A stretch of DNA of 64,000 nucleotides from Alistipes senegalensis JC50 (lineage in GTDB: Bacteria > Bacteroidota > Bacteroidia > Bacteroidales > Rikenellaceae): the NCBI RefSeq assembly GCF_025145645.1, contig NZ_CP102252.1:3720001-3784000 (forward strand), given 5' to 3'. The position numbers and the translations under genes are program-made. Below are positions 25,353 through 34,294 of this stretch, piece by piece. The notes below the pieces were generated by a model. That model saw only the letters and a program-made list of their open reading frames with translations, was not told where the DNA came from and made no database searches. Position 1 is the first letter of the stretch. The number at the start of each line of letters is the position of its first letter.

Positions 25353-28300
25353 CTATGCGATTGAATAGTTGATGTTGTTGTCCTCCAAATATCCGACCAA
25401 AGACTGCGTGAGGCTCACCTTGTGGCTCTTCGAGAAGAGGCGCAGCGAAACCTGCGCTTCGCGGTCGTAGACGCTCAGACGCAGCAGCGTGTCGCCCTTC
25501 GACTCGCGGACCTTCGCTGTCAGATCGCGGATCAGCATCTCCGTCACATCCTCGACCGGCAGCAGCACGACCATCTCCTTGATCATCGTGTCGCGCATCT
25601 CCTGCAACTGGACCATCGAGGTGATCTTGAACTCCAGCTCCTTGTCGTTGTAGGGCTTGGGCTGGACCTTGCCGCGGATAAAGAGGAAGTAGTCCGCGAA
25701 GAGGTATTTGCGGAAATTCTCGTAATCCTTGCCGAAGAGGGCGAATTCGTGGGAGCCGTTGTAATCCTCCAACTTGAACTTGCCCCACGGCTTGCCGGTC
25801 TTGGTCATCAGGTTCTGCACGCTCACGACCATTCCCGCCACGGCGATCTCCTGCCCCTTGATGGCGTCGAGATTCTCCAGTTCCGAGAGCTGGGTCTTGC
25901 ACATGTGGTCGATGATGACTTTGTAGTCGTCCAGCGGGTGCGCCGAGAGGTAGAGTCCCACCATCTCGCGCTCCTTCGTGAGCTTCTCCAGCTGGCTCCA
26001 TTCGGCGCAGGCCGGAAGCACCGGACGCTGAATGTCCACATGTCCCTCGCCGCCGAACAGGCTTTGCTGGGCGTTGTTCTGCTCGGTCTGGAACCGCTGT
26101 CCGTAGCGCATCAGCTGTTCGATGAAGGTGATGCCGTTGGCGTCGCGGGCATCCACGCCGAAGAACTTGCAGCGCGAGAAATCCGAGATCGAGTCGAAAG
26201 CTCCTGCGTAGGCGAGGTTTTCGAGACATTTGCGGTTGACCAGCGAGTAGTTCACCCGCTCGATGAAGTCGTAGACATCCTTGAACGGACCGTTGGCCTT
26301 GCGTTCGGCGATGATGCTCTCCACGGCAGCCTCTCCGACGCCCTTCACGGCGGCCAGTCCGAAACGGACATCGCCGGCCAGGTTGGCCGAGAACTGCCGC
26401 ATCGACTCGTTGATGTCGGGCCCCAGCACACTGATTCCCATGCGCTTGCACTCGTTCATGTAAAGCGTCAGCTGCTCGATGTTCGTGAGGTTTCGGCTCA
26501 GCACCGCAGCCATGTACTCCGAAGGGTAGTTGGCTTTGAGATAGGCGGTCTGGTAGGCCACCCACGAATAGCACGTGGCGTGCGATTTGTTGAACGCATA
26601 GGAGGCGAATTTCTCCCAGTCGGCCCATATCTTTTCGAGCACCTTCGGGTCGTGGCCGTTTTTCTTGCCGCCCTCGATGAACTTGGGTTTGAGGTGGTCC
26701 AGCTTGTCTTTGAGCTTCTTACCCATAGCCTTGCGCAGCGTGTCCGACTCGCCGCGGGTGAAGTTGGCCAACAGACGCGACAGCAACATGACCTGCTCCT
26801 GATAGACCGTGATGCCGTAGGTGTCTTTCAGGTACTTCTCCATCACCGGAATATCGTACTCGATGGGGCTGCGGCCGTGCTTGCGGGCGATGAAGTCCGG
26901 GATGTAGTCCATCGGGCCCGGACGGTAGAGGGCGTTCATCGCAATCAGGTCCTCGAAGGTCGAGGGCTGCAATTCGCGCAGGTACTTCTGCATGCCCGCG
27001 GACTCGAACTGGAACGTTCCGACGGTGCGGCCCTCGCCGTAGAGCTTGTAGGTCGCCGGGTCGTTGATGATCGTGAAATCGTCGATGTCGATCTTCACGC
27101 CCTTGGTCAGGCGGACGTTCTCCACGGCGTCCTTGATGATCGAAAGGGTCTTCAGCCCCAGGAAGTCCATCTTGATAAGTCCCGTGTCCTCGATCACCGA
27201 GCCTTCATACTGCGTGACGAGCATCTTTTCGCCGGTCTCCTTGTCGTCGGCCGTCGAGACGGGCACCCAGTCGGTGATGTCGTCGCGGCAGATGATCGTA
27301 CCGCAGGCGTGCACGCCCGTGTTGCGGACGTTGCCTTCGAGCATCTTGGCATAGCGGATCGTGTCCCTCACCACGGGGTCGTCCGACTGCTCGGCGGCTT
27401 TCAGTTCGGGCACATAGTCGATGGCGTTCTGCAAATTGAGCTTCTTGTCCGGAATCTTGTCGGGAACCAGCTTGCAGAGGCGGTCCGACTCCGAGAGCAG
27501 GAGTTTCTGCACGCGCGCAACGTCCTTGATGGCCAGTTTTGTGGCCATCGTGCCGTAGGTGATGATGTGCGCCACCTTCTCCTTGCCGTATTTCTGCGTC
27601 ACCCAGTTCAGCACGCGGCCGCGGCCGTCGTCGTCGAAGTCCACGTCGATATCGGGAAGCGAAATACGGTCGGGGTTCAGGAAACGTTCGAACAGCAGGT
27701 CGTAGGCGATGGGGTCGATCTGCGTGATGCCGAGACAGTAGGCCACGGCCGAACCTGCGGCCGAGCCACGGCCCGGTCCCACCGAAACGTCCAGTTCCTC
27801 GCGTGCGGCGCGGATAAAGTCCTGCACGATGAGGAAGTAGCCCGGGAAACCCATCGTCTTCATAATGTGCAGCTCGAACCGCAGCCGCTCTTCCTGCTCC
27901 TCGGTCAGATGTTCGCCGTAGCGCCTGTGTGCGCCCTCCATCGTCAGTTTGGCGAGGTAGTCAGCCTCGAACTTGATGCGGTACAACTTGTCGTACCCGC
28001 CCAGTTTTTCGATCTTTTTGCGGCCTTCCTCCTCCGACATCACCACATTGCCGTTCTCGTCGCGCGTGAATTCCTCGAAGAGGTCCTGCTCCGTGAGCCG
28101 AGCGCGGTACTCCTCCTCGGTGCCGAACTCCTTGGGGATCTCGAAGTTGGGCATGATCGGCGCATGGTCGATCGAATAGCACTCGACCTGATTGCAGATG
28201 TCCACGGTCGTCGCCATCGCCTCGGGGTCGGTTTCGCCGAAGATCGCAGCCATCTCGGCCGTCGTTTTCAGCCACTCCTGCTTGGAGTAGAGCATGCGCT

Positions 28301-29165
28301 TGGGGTCGTCGAGGTCCTTGCCCGTCGAGAGGCAGATCAGACGGTCGTGCGCCTCGGCGTTATCCTCGTCCACGAAGTGCACGTCGTTGGTGCAGACCAT
28401 CCGCACGTTGTGCTTCGCGGCCAGTTCGCGCAGGTGTTTGTTCACATGCAGCTGCATGGGGTAGGCTTCGTGGTTGGCCCGCTCGACGGTGGCTTTGTGC
28501 AGCTGCAATTCGAGATAGTAATCGTCGCCGAAAACTTTTTTGTGCCACAAGATCGACTCCTCGGCCTTTTCGAGGTCGTTCGCCGTGATGGCGCGCGGCA
28601 CCTCGCCGGCCAGACAGGCCGAACAGCAGATCAGCCCCTCGTGGTACTTCTCCAGCTCCACGCGGTCCGTTCGCGGACGCATGTAGAAACCCTCGGTCCA
28701 CGCTTTCGAAACGATCTTTATCAGGTTGTGATAGCCCTTGAGGTTTTTGGCCAGCAGGATCAGGTGATAACCGCTCTGGTCGGGCTTTCCCTCCTTGTCG
28801 TGCAGCCGGCGGCGCGCCACGTAGACCTCGCAGCCGATGATGGGCTTGAAAGCCAGCTTGCGGCGCAGCTCCTCCAACTGCCTCTCGCACTTGGCGATCT
28901 CCGCAGCGGGGTCCGCCGAAGCCTCCGTACCGTCTTTGAGGGCGGCGATCCGGGCCTCGCATTCGGCGGCTTTGTCCTTGAATTTGCCCTTGACCTTCTT
29001 GACGTAGTTGTAGAACTCCTTGATACCGAACATGTCGCCGTGATCCGTCACGGCGATGCCGGGCTGACCGTCGTTCATGGCCTTGTCCACGAGCCGCTGG
29101 ATGCTGGCCTGTCCGTCGAGAATCGAATATTGGGTATGTACGTGAAGATGTACGAATTGCGTCAT
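25353..29165 (-). CDS. dnaE: DNA polymerase III alpha subunit
   Basis: 1270 residues. It opens with the PHP-domain motif FVHLHVHTQYSILDG, contains the palm-domain PDIDVDFDDDGR near residues 500-511 with the catalytic Asp residues, and has a beta-binding and OB-fold C-terminus. It is the replicative polymerase. An insertion between residues about 65 and 90 (rich in Ala/Glu) is a Bacteroidetes-like variation. A TACCTTTG box 61 bp upstream is the likely promoter. A 1333-residue open frame on the opposite strand is a shadow produced by GC-rich codon use. Confidence 0.97.
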   Translation of the reverse strand: MTQFVHLHVHTQYSILDGQASIQRLVDKAMNDGQPGIAVTDHGDMFGIKEFYNYVKKVKGKFKDKAAECEARIAALKDGTEASADPAAEIAKCERQLEELRRKLAFKPIIGCEVYVARRRLHDKEGKPDQSGYHLILLAKNLKGYHNLIKIVSKAWTEGFYMRPRTDRVELEKYHEGLICCSACLAGEVPRAITANDLEKAEESILWHKKVFGDDYYLELQLHKATVERANHEAYPMQLHVNKHLRELAAKHNVRMVCTNDVHFVDEDNAEAHDRLICLSTGKDLDDPKRMLYSKQEWLKTTAEMAAIFGETDPEAMATTVDICNQVECYSIDHAPIMPNFEIPKEFGTEEEYRARLTEQDLFEEFTRDENGNVVMSEEEGRKKIEKLGGYDKLYRIKFEADYLAKLTMEGAHRRYGEHLTEEQEERLRFELHIMKTMGFPGYFLIVQDFIRAAREELDVSVGPGRGSAAGSAVAYCLGITQIDPIAYDLLFERFLNPDRISLPDIDVDFDDDGRGRVLNWVTQKYGKEKVAHIITYGTMATKLAIKDVARVQKLLLSESDRLCKLVPDKIPDKKLNLQNAIDYVPELKAAEQSDDPVVRDTIRYAKMLEGNVRNTGVHACGTIICRDDITDWVPVSTADDKETGEKMLVTQYEGSVIEDTGLIKMDFLGLKTLSIIKDAVENVRLTKGVKIDIDDFTIINDPATYKLYGEGRTVGTFQFESAGMQKYLRELQPSTFEDLIAMNALYRPGPMDYIPDFIARKHGRSPIEYDIPVMEKYLKDTYGITVYQEQVMLLSRLLANFTRGESDTLRKAMGKKLKDKLDHLKPKFIEGGKKNGHDPKVLEKIWADWEKFASYAFNKSHATCYSWVAYQTAYLKANYPSEYMAAVLSRNLTNIEQLTLYMNECKRMGISVLGPDINESMRQFSANLAGDVRFGLAAVKGVGEAAVESIIAERKANGPFKDVYDFIERVNYSLVNRKCLENLAYAGAFDSISDFSRCKFFGVDARDANGITFIEQLMRYGQRFQTEQNNAQQSLFGGEGHVDIQRPVLPACAEWSQLEKLTKEREMVGLYLSAHPLDDYKVIIDHMCKTQLSELENLDAIKGQEIAVAGMVVSVQNLMTKTGKPWGKFKLEDYNGSHEFALFGKDYENFRKYLFADYFLFIRGKVQPKPYNDKELEFKITSMVQLQEMRDTMIKEMVVLLPVEDVTEMLIRDLTAKVRESKGDTLLRLSVYDREAQVSLRLFSKSHKVSLTQSLVGYLEDNNINYSIA

Positions 29166-29226
29166 AGCTGCGTCGCTGTTAATATAGATAGTATAAGCCT
29201 ATCCAGGCAGGAGGTTTATCCTTTTG

Positions 29227-29234
29227 CAAAGGTA
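29227..29234 (-). promoter_or_regulatory. -7 promoter box of dnaE
   Basis: TACCTTTG on the minus strand, 61 bp from the ATG at 29165. Confidence 0.5.
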
Positions 29235-29267
29235 GCCTTTTTTCCGGTAATTTCTATGGCAGGACTC

Positions 29268-29298
29268 TTGCATTTTATCAACAAAATGCTTAACTTTA
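29268..29298 (+). promoter_or_regulatory. Promoter of the DUF2007 gene
   Basis: TTGC (29268-29271), 19 bp, TAACTTTA (29291-29298), 25 bp before the ATG at 29324. The -33 element is TTGC rather than TTTG. Confidence 0.5.
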
Positions 29299-29323
29299 GA
29301 TATCCAACCAAAACCGGAAAATT

Positions 29324-29533
29324 ATGCAAGACGACACGCTGGTTGTACTGGCGGAGTACAACACCATCACAGAGGCCGAAATCACCAAGTCGATGCTCGA
29401 CAGCGCCGGCATCTGGTCCATGATCCGCAACGAATACATGTCGGCCATCTATCCGATCGGCACCATGCCCGCCCAAGTCGTCGTCCGCGAGGAAGACTTC
29501 GAAAAGGCCCGCACGATGCTGCGCCACAGGTAA
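29324..29533 (+). CDS. DUF2007 domain protein (putative signal-transducing protein)
   Basis: 69 residues with the compact ferredoxin-like pattern of DUF2007: LVVLAEYNTITEAEITKSML at the N-terminus, then AQVVVREEDFEKARTML at the C-terminus. The family is small, cytoplasmic and of unknown function; it is sometimes labelled as a signal-transducing or P-II-like domain. It is monocistronic with its own promoter and terminator, and divergent from dnaE. Confidence 0.8.
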   Translation: MQDDTLVVLAEYNTITEAEITKSMLDSAGIWSMIRNEYMSAIYPIGTMPAQVVVREEDFEKARTMLRHR

Positions 29534-29543
29534 GGGAATAAAG

Positions 29544-29574
29544 AAAAGGCTTCACGATTGCGGTGAAGCCTTTT
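29544..29574 (+). terminator. Terminator of the DUF2007 gene
   Basis: AAAAGGCTTCAC (29544-29555) pairs with GTGAAGCCTTTT (29563-29574), followed by TATAT. It lies 11 bp past the stop. Confidence 0.85.
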
Positions 29575-29583
29575 TATATGATC

Positions 29584-29633
29584 GGATAGCGCCGGAACCG
29601 TCGGCCGCCCCTAAAACCGGCTTAGAAGCCGGT
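29584..29633 (-). repeat. Hairpin/TTTAGGGGCG element, copy 1 (diverged)
   Basis: Minus-strand order: hairpin ACCGGCTT/AAGCCGGT (29616-29633), then TTTAGGGGCG (29606-29615), then a diverged distal box GGTTCCGGCGC. The hairpin overlaps the last base of the stop codon of the TonB-domain gene. Confidence 0.65.
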
Positions 29634-30373
29634 CAGTGGCTTTCGGGGATGTAATTGCAGCGGAACTGGTAGGCCGTGCGCTGGGGTACACCGCGAACCT
29701 TGCGGGGCGTCCATTCGCCCCGGCTGTTGCGGATCACGCGGATCACCTCCTTCGTAAGACGCTCGTCGGGCGATTCGATGACATCGCCGATGGTGATCTT
29801 ACCGTCGGGCTCGACGTAGAAGCGGACGTGAACCACGCCGCCGACATTCCTGAACCGGTCGTCGTAACGCACGCGCGTGCGCACCCACTCGAAGAAATTG
29901 GTATTCGGGTCCTCGCCCTGGAAAAGCAGGGGATCGGGGTCCTGCATGCGGACGATCTTCTCGACCGGCAGGCGCAGCGTCAGCCGCAGCGTATAATCGA
30001 CCTTGCGGCCCGCGGCATCCACCGCAGGCATCCAGCCTTCGAGGTGCGAAAACGCCTCGGTCATCGCCCCGCGGGTCGCTTCGCTGGCGGGCGGAAGATC
30101 CGTGCGGTCACGCCCCTCGGAAGCGTTGTCGCGGAACCGCCATTCGCTGACGCCGCCCGTGCTGTCCACTTTGAACGCCACCGCTACGCGCATCGAGATC
30201 TCGGCGGCGGGAATCCGCCGCTCCACGGCGACCTTTTCGAACTCGCCCACGAGGCGGCGCATGAAATACTCCACGTCCGCACCATTGAATTTGGGCGGCG
30301 TCAACTCTTGCTGGGCGAAAGCCCCGGTCCAGAGAGCCGCAAACAGAGCGGCAAGCAACAATTTCATTTTCAT
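29633..30373 (-). CDS. Periplasmic protein with TonB C-terminal-like domain
   Basis: 246 residues from the ATG at 30373, which overlaps the aroE stop by 4 bp (ATGA). A signal peptide covers residues 1-20 (ends TGAFAQ). The C-terminal third has VHVRFYVEPDGKITIGDV, EVIRVIRNS and WTPRKVRGVPQRTAYQF, the TonB C-terminal fold. No transmembrane anchor or Pro-rich spacer is present, so it is not a conventional energy transducer; it may be a soluble partner of an outer-membrane receptor. A few codons upstream of 30373 are also in frame. Confidence 0.7.
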   Translation of the reverse strand: MKMKLLLAALFAALWTGAFAQQELTPPKFNGADVEYFMRRLVGEFEKVAVERRIPAAEISMRVAVAFKVDSTGGVSEWRFRDNASEGRDRTDLPPASEATRGAMTEAFSHLEGWMPAVDAAGRKVDYTLRLTLRLPVEKIVRMQDPDPLLFQGEDPNTNFFEWVRTRVRYDDRFRNVGGVVHVRFYVEPDGKITIGDVIESPDERLTKEVIRVIRNSRGEWTPRKVRGVPQRTAYQFRCNYIPESH

Positions 30374-31110
30374 CGTTCGTTCCAGATTCGCCATGCCGCT
30401 TCGGCCTGCCCGACGAACATCGTCCGGCCGTTCAGCACATGGGCCCCGCGCTGCTGCCCGTAGGCGAGAAACTGCGTCAGGGACGGATTGTACACCAGAT
30501 CCAGCATATAGTGCTCCGGCGTGACGTAGCCGTAGGGGATGCGCGGGGCGTCATCGACGCGGGGATAGGTGCCGACGGGCGAGGCGTTGACGATCAACCG
30601 ACTCTCCTCCACGACTTCACACGGCAAGTTGTCATAGGTGTTATTGCCTTTCGATGCGTCGCGCGAAACCAGCGCGAAGGGAATGTCGCGTTCGGCAAGG
30701 GCGTACTGCACGGCCTGCGAAGCGCCTCCCGTGCCGAGAATCAGCGCCGACGAAGGCTGTTCGCCGCCCAGCAGTTCGTCCAGTGCGGCCCGCAGGCCGA
30801 CGATGTCGGTGTTGTAGCCCGTGAGGCTTCCGTCCGCCGCACGACGGATGCAGTTGACGGCCCCGATGGCCTGCGCCTCGGGCGACACGGCATCCAGAAA
30901 GGCCATCACCTCGCGTTTGTAGGGAATCGTGACGTTCAGTCCGCAAAGCTCGGGCAGACGCTCCAACAGAGCGGGCAGCTCCCCGATCGAGGGCAGTTCG
31001 TAGAGGGCGTATTCGCAATCGCCCAATCCCTCCCGGGAAAATTTTTCCGTGAAGTAGGCCGCCGAGGCCGAATGGCCCAACGGACGGCCGATCAATCCGA
31101 AACGCCGCAT
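30370..31110 (-). CDS. aroE: Shikimate dehydrogenase
   Basis: 246 residues. It opens FGLIGRPLGHSASAAYFTEKF, the shikimate-binding N-terminus. The catalytic Lys and Asp are in GLNVTIPYKREV and GYNTDIVGL, and the NADP site is in ILGTGGASQAV. It reduces 3-dehydroshikimate in the chorismate pathway. It is 3 bp after the DUF368 gene and overlaps the TonB-domain gene, so the three genes appear to be one transcript despite unrelated functions. Confidence 0.95.
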   Translation of the reverse strand: MRRFGLIGRPLGHSASAAYFTEKFSREGLGDCEYALYELPSIGELPALLERLPELCGLNVTIPYKREVMAFLDAVSPEAQAIGAVNCIRRAADGSLTGYNTDIVGLRAALDELLGGEQPSSALILGTGGASQAVQYALAERDIPFALVSRDASKGNNTYDNLPCEVVEESRLIVNASPVGTYPRVDDAPRIPYGYVTPEHYMLDLVYNPSLTQFLAYGQQRGAHVLNGRTMFVGQAEAAWRIWNER

Positions 31111-31113
31111 GGT

Positions 31114-32055
31114 CTATTCCTCCTGTTTTTTGACGATCATGCGGGCGACGAGCTCGATGCCGTAAATGACCAGAAATCCCACGATGCCGAGCAGAATAGC
31201 CTGCACGAGCAGCGAGGGTTGCCCCGTGAGCTGTTCGAAAGTTCCGGGGGCGATGTTGTTCTGCACGAGCGGCTGCGCGACGCCGTGGCTGTCGAGATAG
31301 GTCTCCACGGTCTCCTTCCACGGCCACACCTTGTTGAGCGACCCGACCATGAAACCCATCAGCACGGCCACCGTAACGTCGTGCCAATGTTTGAGCAGCC
31401 ACGACAGCAGATGCGAAAACGAGATGATGCCCGCAGCGGCTCCGATCACGAAAACCGCGATGACGGGAATATCGAACTCCCCGACAGCGTGCATGATATA
31501 CTGGTATTTGCCCAGCAGCAACAGGATGAAAGCTCCCGAGATGCCGGGGAGAATCATGGCGCAGATGGCAATGGCGCCCGAGAGCATCACGAACCACCAA
31601 TCGTCAGGCGTTTCGGCGGGCGTTGCGACGGTGATCCACCACGCCGCGGCGGCCCCGACGACGAAAGCCAGCACAGTCCGCCAATCCCAGCGGCCGATCT
31701 GTCTGGCGACGAGCAGCGCCGAAGCCACGATCAGTCCGAAGAAAAACGACCAGATGGCAATGGGGTGGTTCGTAAGCAGATAGGTCATCAGCCGCGCCAG
31801 CGAGAAGATCGCAACGGCGATGCCCAGCAGCACGGGCAGCAGGAAGCGGCCGTTGATATGGCGCCAGAACTCGGCCAGACGGAAGCGGAGCAGCAGCCTG
31901 AGAGCCGTGGCATCAACGCTGCGGATCGAATCGAGCAGCTCCTCGTAAATACCTGATATAAAAGCGATCGTGCCGCCCGAAACGCCGGGAACGACATCGG
32001 CCATACCCATAGCGCACCCTTTGAGCGCAAGTACGATGTACCGGGAAAATTTCAT
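31114..32055 (-). CDS. DUF368 membrane protein (PopT family)
   Basis: 313 residues from the ATG at 32055. Two inverted family motifs are present: GMADVVPGVSGGTIAF near residues 17-32 and LPGISGAFILLLLG near 149-162, within about eight hydrophobic helices. DUF368 proteins (PopT) are genetically implicated in returning undecaprenyl phosphate to the inner leaflet for reuse in cell-wall and glycan assembly. The upstream promoter lies inside a 67-bp hairpin repeat (32086-32152), the same arrangement as at fabG. It heads an operon with aroE. Confidence 0.88.
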   Translation of the reverse strand: MKFSRYIVLALKGCAMGMADVVPGVSGGTIAFISGIYEELLDSIRSVDATALRLLLRFRLAEFWRHINGRFLLPVLLGIAVAIFSLARLMTYLLTNHPIAIWSFFFGLIVASALLVARQIGRWDWRTVLAFVVGAAAAWWITVATPAETPDDWWFVMLSGAIAICAMILPGISGAFILLLLGKYQYIMHAVGEFDIPVIAVFVIGAAAGIISFSHLLSWLLKHWHDVTVAVLMGFMVGSLNKVWPWKETVETYLDSHGVAQPLVQNNIAPGTFEQLTGQPSLLVQAILLGIVGFLVIYGIELVARMIVKKQEE

Positions 32056-32085
32056 AAATCTGTCTGCGTGTTTTTGATTTAAGCA

Positions 32086-32152
32086 CAAAGATAGTGCAAG
32101 CCGAGCGCAAAAGCAAGTTTACGTGCATTTTGCCGAGGCGCAGCCTGTCTAA
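32086..32152 (-). repeat. Promoter-bearing hairpin repeat, copy C
   Basis: On the minus strand: TTAGACAGGCTGCGCCTCGG, hairpin arms GCAAAA and TTTTGC, then CTTG-N20-TATCTTTG with the -7 box at 32086-32093. It is the cleanest of the three copies and lies 31 bp upstream of the DUF368 start. Confidence 0.78.
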
Positions 32153-32230
32153 TAACAAAAAGCAGAACGGATGAAAAAACGAATCGCACCCGGTCTTTCC
32201 GACAAATAATATTAAGGATATGAAAAATCT

Positions 32231-32252
32231 CCGGACGCCGATACGCGTCCGG
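32231..32252 (-). terminator. Terminator of the DUF3276 gene
   Basis: CCGGACGC (32231-32238) pairs with GCGTCCGG (32245-32252). On the minus strand AGATTTTTCAT follows, 32 bp past the gene's stop. Confidence 0.75.
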
Positions 32253-32283
32253 GAATTTCATCATTCAGTAACCCGGTGCGGGA

Positions 32284-32580
32284 TCATTTCTCCGGCTCGG
32301 GAATCCCTTTGGTGCGGCGGATGAATTCGACGACCTCGTTGAATCCCTCGGCGAATTTCGTAAAGTCCTCCTTGTACAGGAATATCTTGTGGCGGTCGTA
32401 GGTCGCCGAGCCGTCGGGCCCCGTGATCTTGCGGCTCTCGGTGATGGTCAGGAAATAATCGTCGCCGCGCGTGGCTCTGACATCGAAGAAATAGGTGCGC
32501 CGGCCCGCTTTCACGGCCTTGGACAGAATCTGATCGGCGTAGTCCTCGCCTTCGCGGCGGACCTGAACTTGGGGTAGCAT
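32284..32580 (-). CDS. DUF3276 protein (PUR-alpha-like nucleic-acid-binding fold)
   Basis: 98 residues. The sequence ADQILSKAVKAGRRTYFFDV followed by GDDYFLTITESRK is the DUF3276/PUR domain pattern. Homologous PUR proteins bind single-stranded DNA or RNA; a role here in nucleic-acid regulation is an inference from the fold. It is cytoplasmic, about 105 bp downstream of the S41 protease gene, and ends at a terminator. Confidence 0.85.
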   Translation of the reverse strand: MLPQVQVRREGEDYADQILSKAVKAGRRTYFFDVRATRGDDYFLTITESRKITGPDGSATYDRHKIFLYKEDFTKFAEGFNEVVEFIRRTKGIPEPEK

Positions 32581-32685
32581 GGAGTCGGTTTTTGAGGGTT
32601 AGTCTTACACTTGATGCGAATTCGTCGGTTGTATAACGAATTTACACAAAAAATCGCAAACCTCCAAATACTTACAGTACTATTT

Positions 32686-34257
32686 TCAGGGTTCCAGCAC
32701 GGGAGCCCCCAGTTCGTCCCACGCTTCGAGAATGGACAACGCCCGGGCGTAGGCCGGACTCAGGGCGGGATTGACGACCCGGAAATAGGCTCCGGTCCCG
32801 AACAGACGCTGTGCGGCGAGGGCTTTGAGCTGGGCCCGCATGACGGGTTCCGAAACGGCGAATCCCGCAGCGTCGAACTTCACGCCGCGCTCGCTGCCGA
32901 GCCGTGCGAGACCGTCGAGAACGGTGTCCGAGGGGGTGTATCCGGCGTCGAAGGCTTCGAAAGCGGGGTAGAGACGCGACAGACTGTCGCGCGAACGGTC
33001 GAGCCAGTCGCCGACGAAATCGGCCACGATGCCCCGGCGGATCAGCTCGGCATAGTAATCCGAAAATCCCGTCGTATCGGCCTCGACAAGCACATCCGGA
33101 CGGATGCCGCCGCTCCCGTAGACCGTGCGGCCCGTGCGCAGCGTGCGGTAGGCCGGAGCCCCGGCGTCGAGCGAGTCGCGCGTGGCATCGTCGTAGCGGC
33201 GCAGGTGGTCGAGGTAATATTCGCGGCGTTTGCCCTGCTCGTAAGGACGCTGGATGACGCGCCCCGACGGGGTGTGATAACGGGCCACGGTGATGCGCAC
33301 GGCCGAACCGTCGGGCAGCCCGATCTGCCGCTGCACCAGCCCTTTGCCGAAGCTCGGACGGCCCACGACGACACCCCGGTCCCAATCCTGCACAGCCCCT
33401 GCGACGATCTCCGACGCCGACGCCGAGGCTTCGTCGATCAGCACCGCGAGGCGTCCTTTGAGGTCCGTGCCGTCGCTTTGGGCGCGGAACGTCATCGCCG
33501 GCACGGCGCGTCCCTCGGTGGAGACGATCGCGGCGCCGCGCGGCAGGAAGAATCCCGCCATCTCGACGGCCTGTTCCAGCAGTCCGCCGCCGTTGCCCCG
33601 CAGGTCGAGAATCAGACTCCGCGGCTCGCCCAGCTTGCGGTAGGCGTCCGTGAATTCGTTCATCGTGGTGCGGCCGAAGCGGTTGACCTTGATATATCCG
33701 ATGCCGTCGCCGGCCATGTAGGCGGCATCGACGGTATTCAGCGGAATTTTGTCGCGCACGATCACGAAATGCAACCGTCCGGGGGTGCCGTGGCGGACAA
33801 CGTCGATTTCGACCTTCGTGCCGCTCTTCCCGCGCAGGTATTTCGGCACGTCGGCGCGCCCCATGCCCACGGCATCGAGCGTGTCGATGCGTACGATGCG
33901 GTCGTTGGCGCGCACGCCGACCCGCTCGGCAGGTCCTCCGGCAATGGTGTTCACGACGATGACCGAGTCACGCAACACGTTGAACTCGACGCCTATGCCG
34001 CTGAACTCCCCGTCGAAACTCTCCTGCACGCCCTTCATCTCCTCAGCGCCGATGTAGGCCGAGTGGGGGTCCAGCTCTTCGAGCATGCCCGCAATGGCCC
34101 CCTCGACGACGGGTTTCATATCCACTTCATCGACATAAAGTCCCGAAAGGTAGCGGAAAACCTGTGCGAGTTTCTGAAACTGCTGCGCGTCATCCGCATT
34201 CTGCGCCGTGAGGGGCAGAACGCAGAGAACGGCGAGTATGACGAGTAATCGGCGCAT
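32686..34257 (-). CDS. S41-family C-terminal processing protease
   Basis: 523 residues. A signal peptide (1-19) is followed by an N-terminal helical region, a PDZ domain around residues 80-165 (SGIGVEFNV to GRADVPKYLRG) and the S41 protease domain. Catalytic elements are ILDLRGNGGG, LIDEASASASEIVAGA with the Ser near residue 281, and RPSFGKGLVQ with the Lys near 305. Such periplasmic proteases trim unstructured C-termini. An extra C-terminal region of about 120 residues is typical of Bacteroidetes versions. It follows hisS by 37 bp. Confidence 0.92.
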   Translation of the reverse strand: MRRLLVILAVLCVLPLTAQNADDAQQFQKLAQVFRYLSGLYVDEVDMKPVVEGAIAGMLEELDPHSAYIGAEEMKGVQESFDGEFSGIGVEFNVLRDSVIVVNTIAGGPAERVGVRANDRIVRIDTLDAVGMGRADVPKYLRGKSGTKVEIDVVRHGTPGRLHFVIVRDKIPLNTVDAAYMAGDGIGYIKVNRFGRTTMNEFTDAYRKLGEPRSLILDLRGNGGGLLEQAVEMAGFFLPRGAAIVSTEGRAVPAMTFRAQSDGTDLKGRLAVLIDEASASASEIVAGAVQDWDRGVVVGRPSFGKGLVQRQIGLPDGSAVRITVARYHTPSGRVIQRPYEQGKRREYYLDHLRRYDDATRDSLDAGAPAYRTLRTGRTVYGSGGIRPDVLVEADTTGFSDYYAELIRRGIVADFVGDWLDRSRDSLSRLYPAFEAFDAGYTPSDTVLDGLARLGSERGVKFDAAGFAVSEPVMRAQLKALAAQRLFGTGAYFRVVNPALSPAYARALSILEAWDELGAPVLEP

Positions 34258-34294
34258 GCTGCGATTCGTTTGTCGGCCCGCGGAGGGGCCGGGA

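Noticed and set aside
25422..29423. 1333-residue open frame on the plus strand opposite dnaE
   Set aside because: It is an antisense shadow caused by GC-rich codon use, rich in His, Val, Leu and Arg, without a domain, promoter or conserved motif. dnaE on the minus strand is certain.
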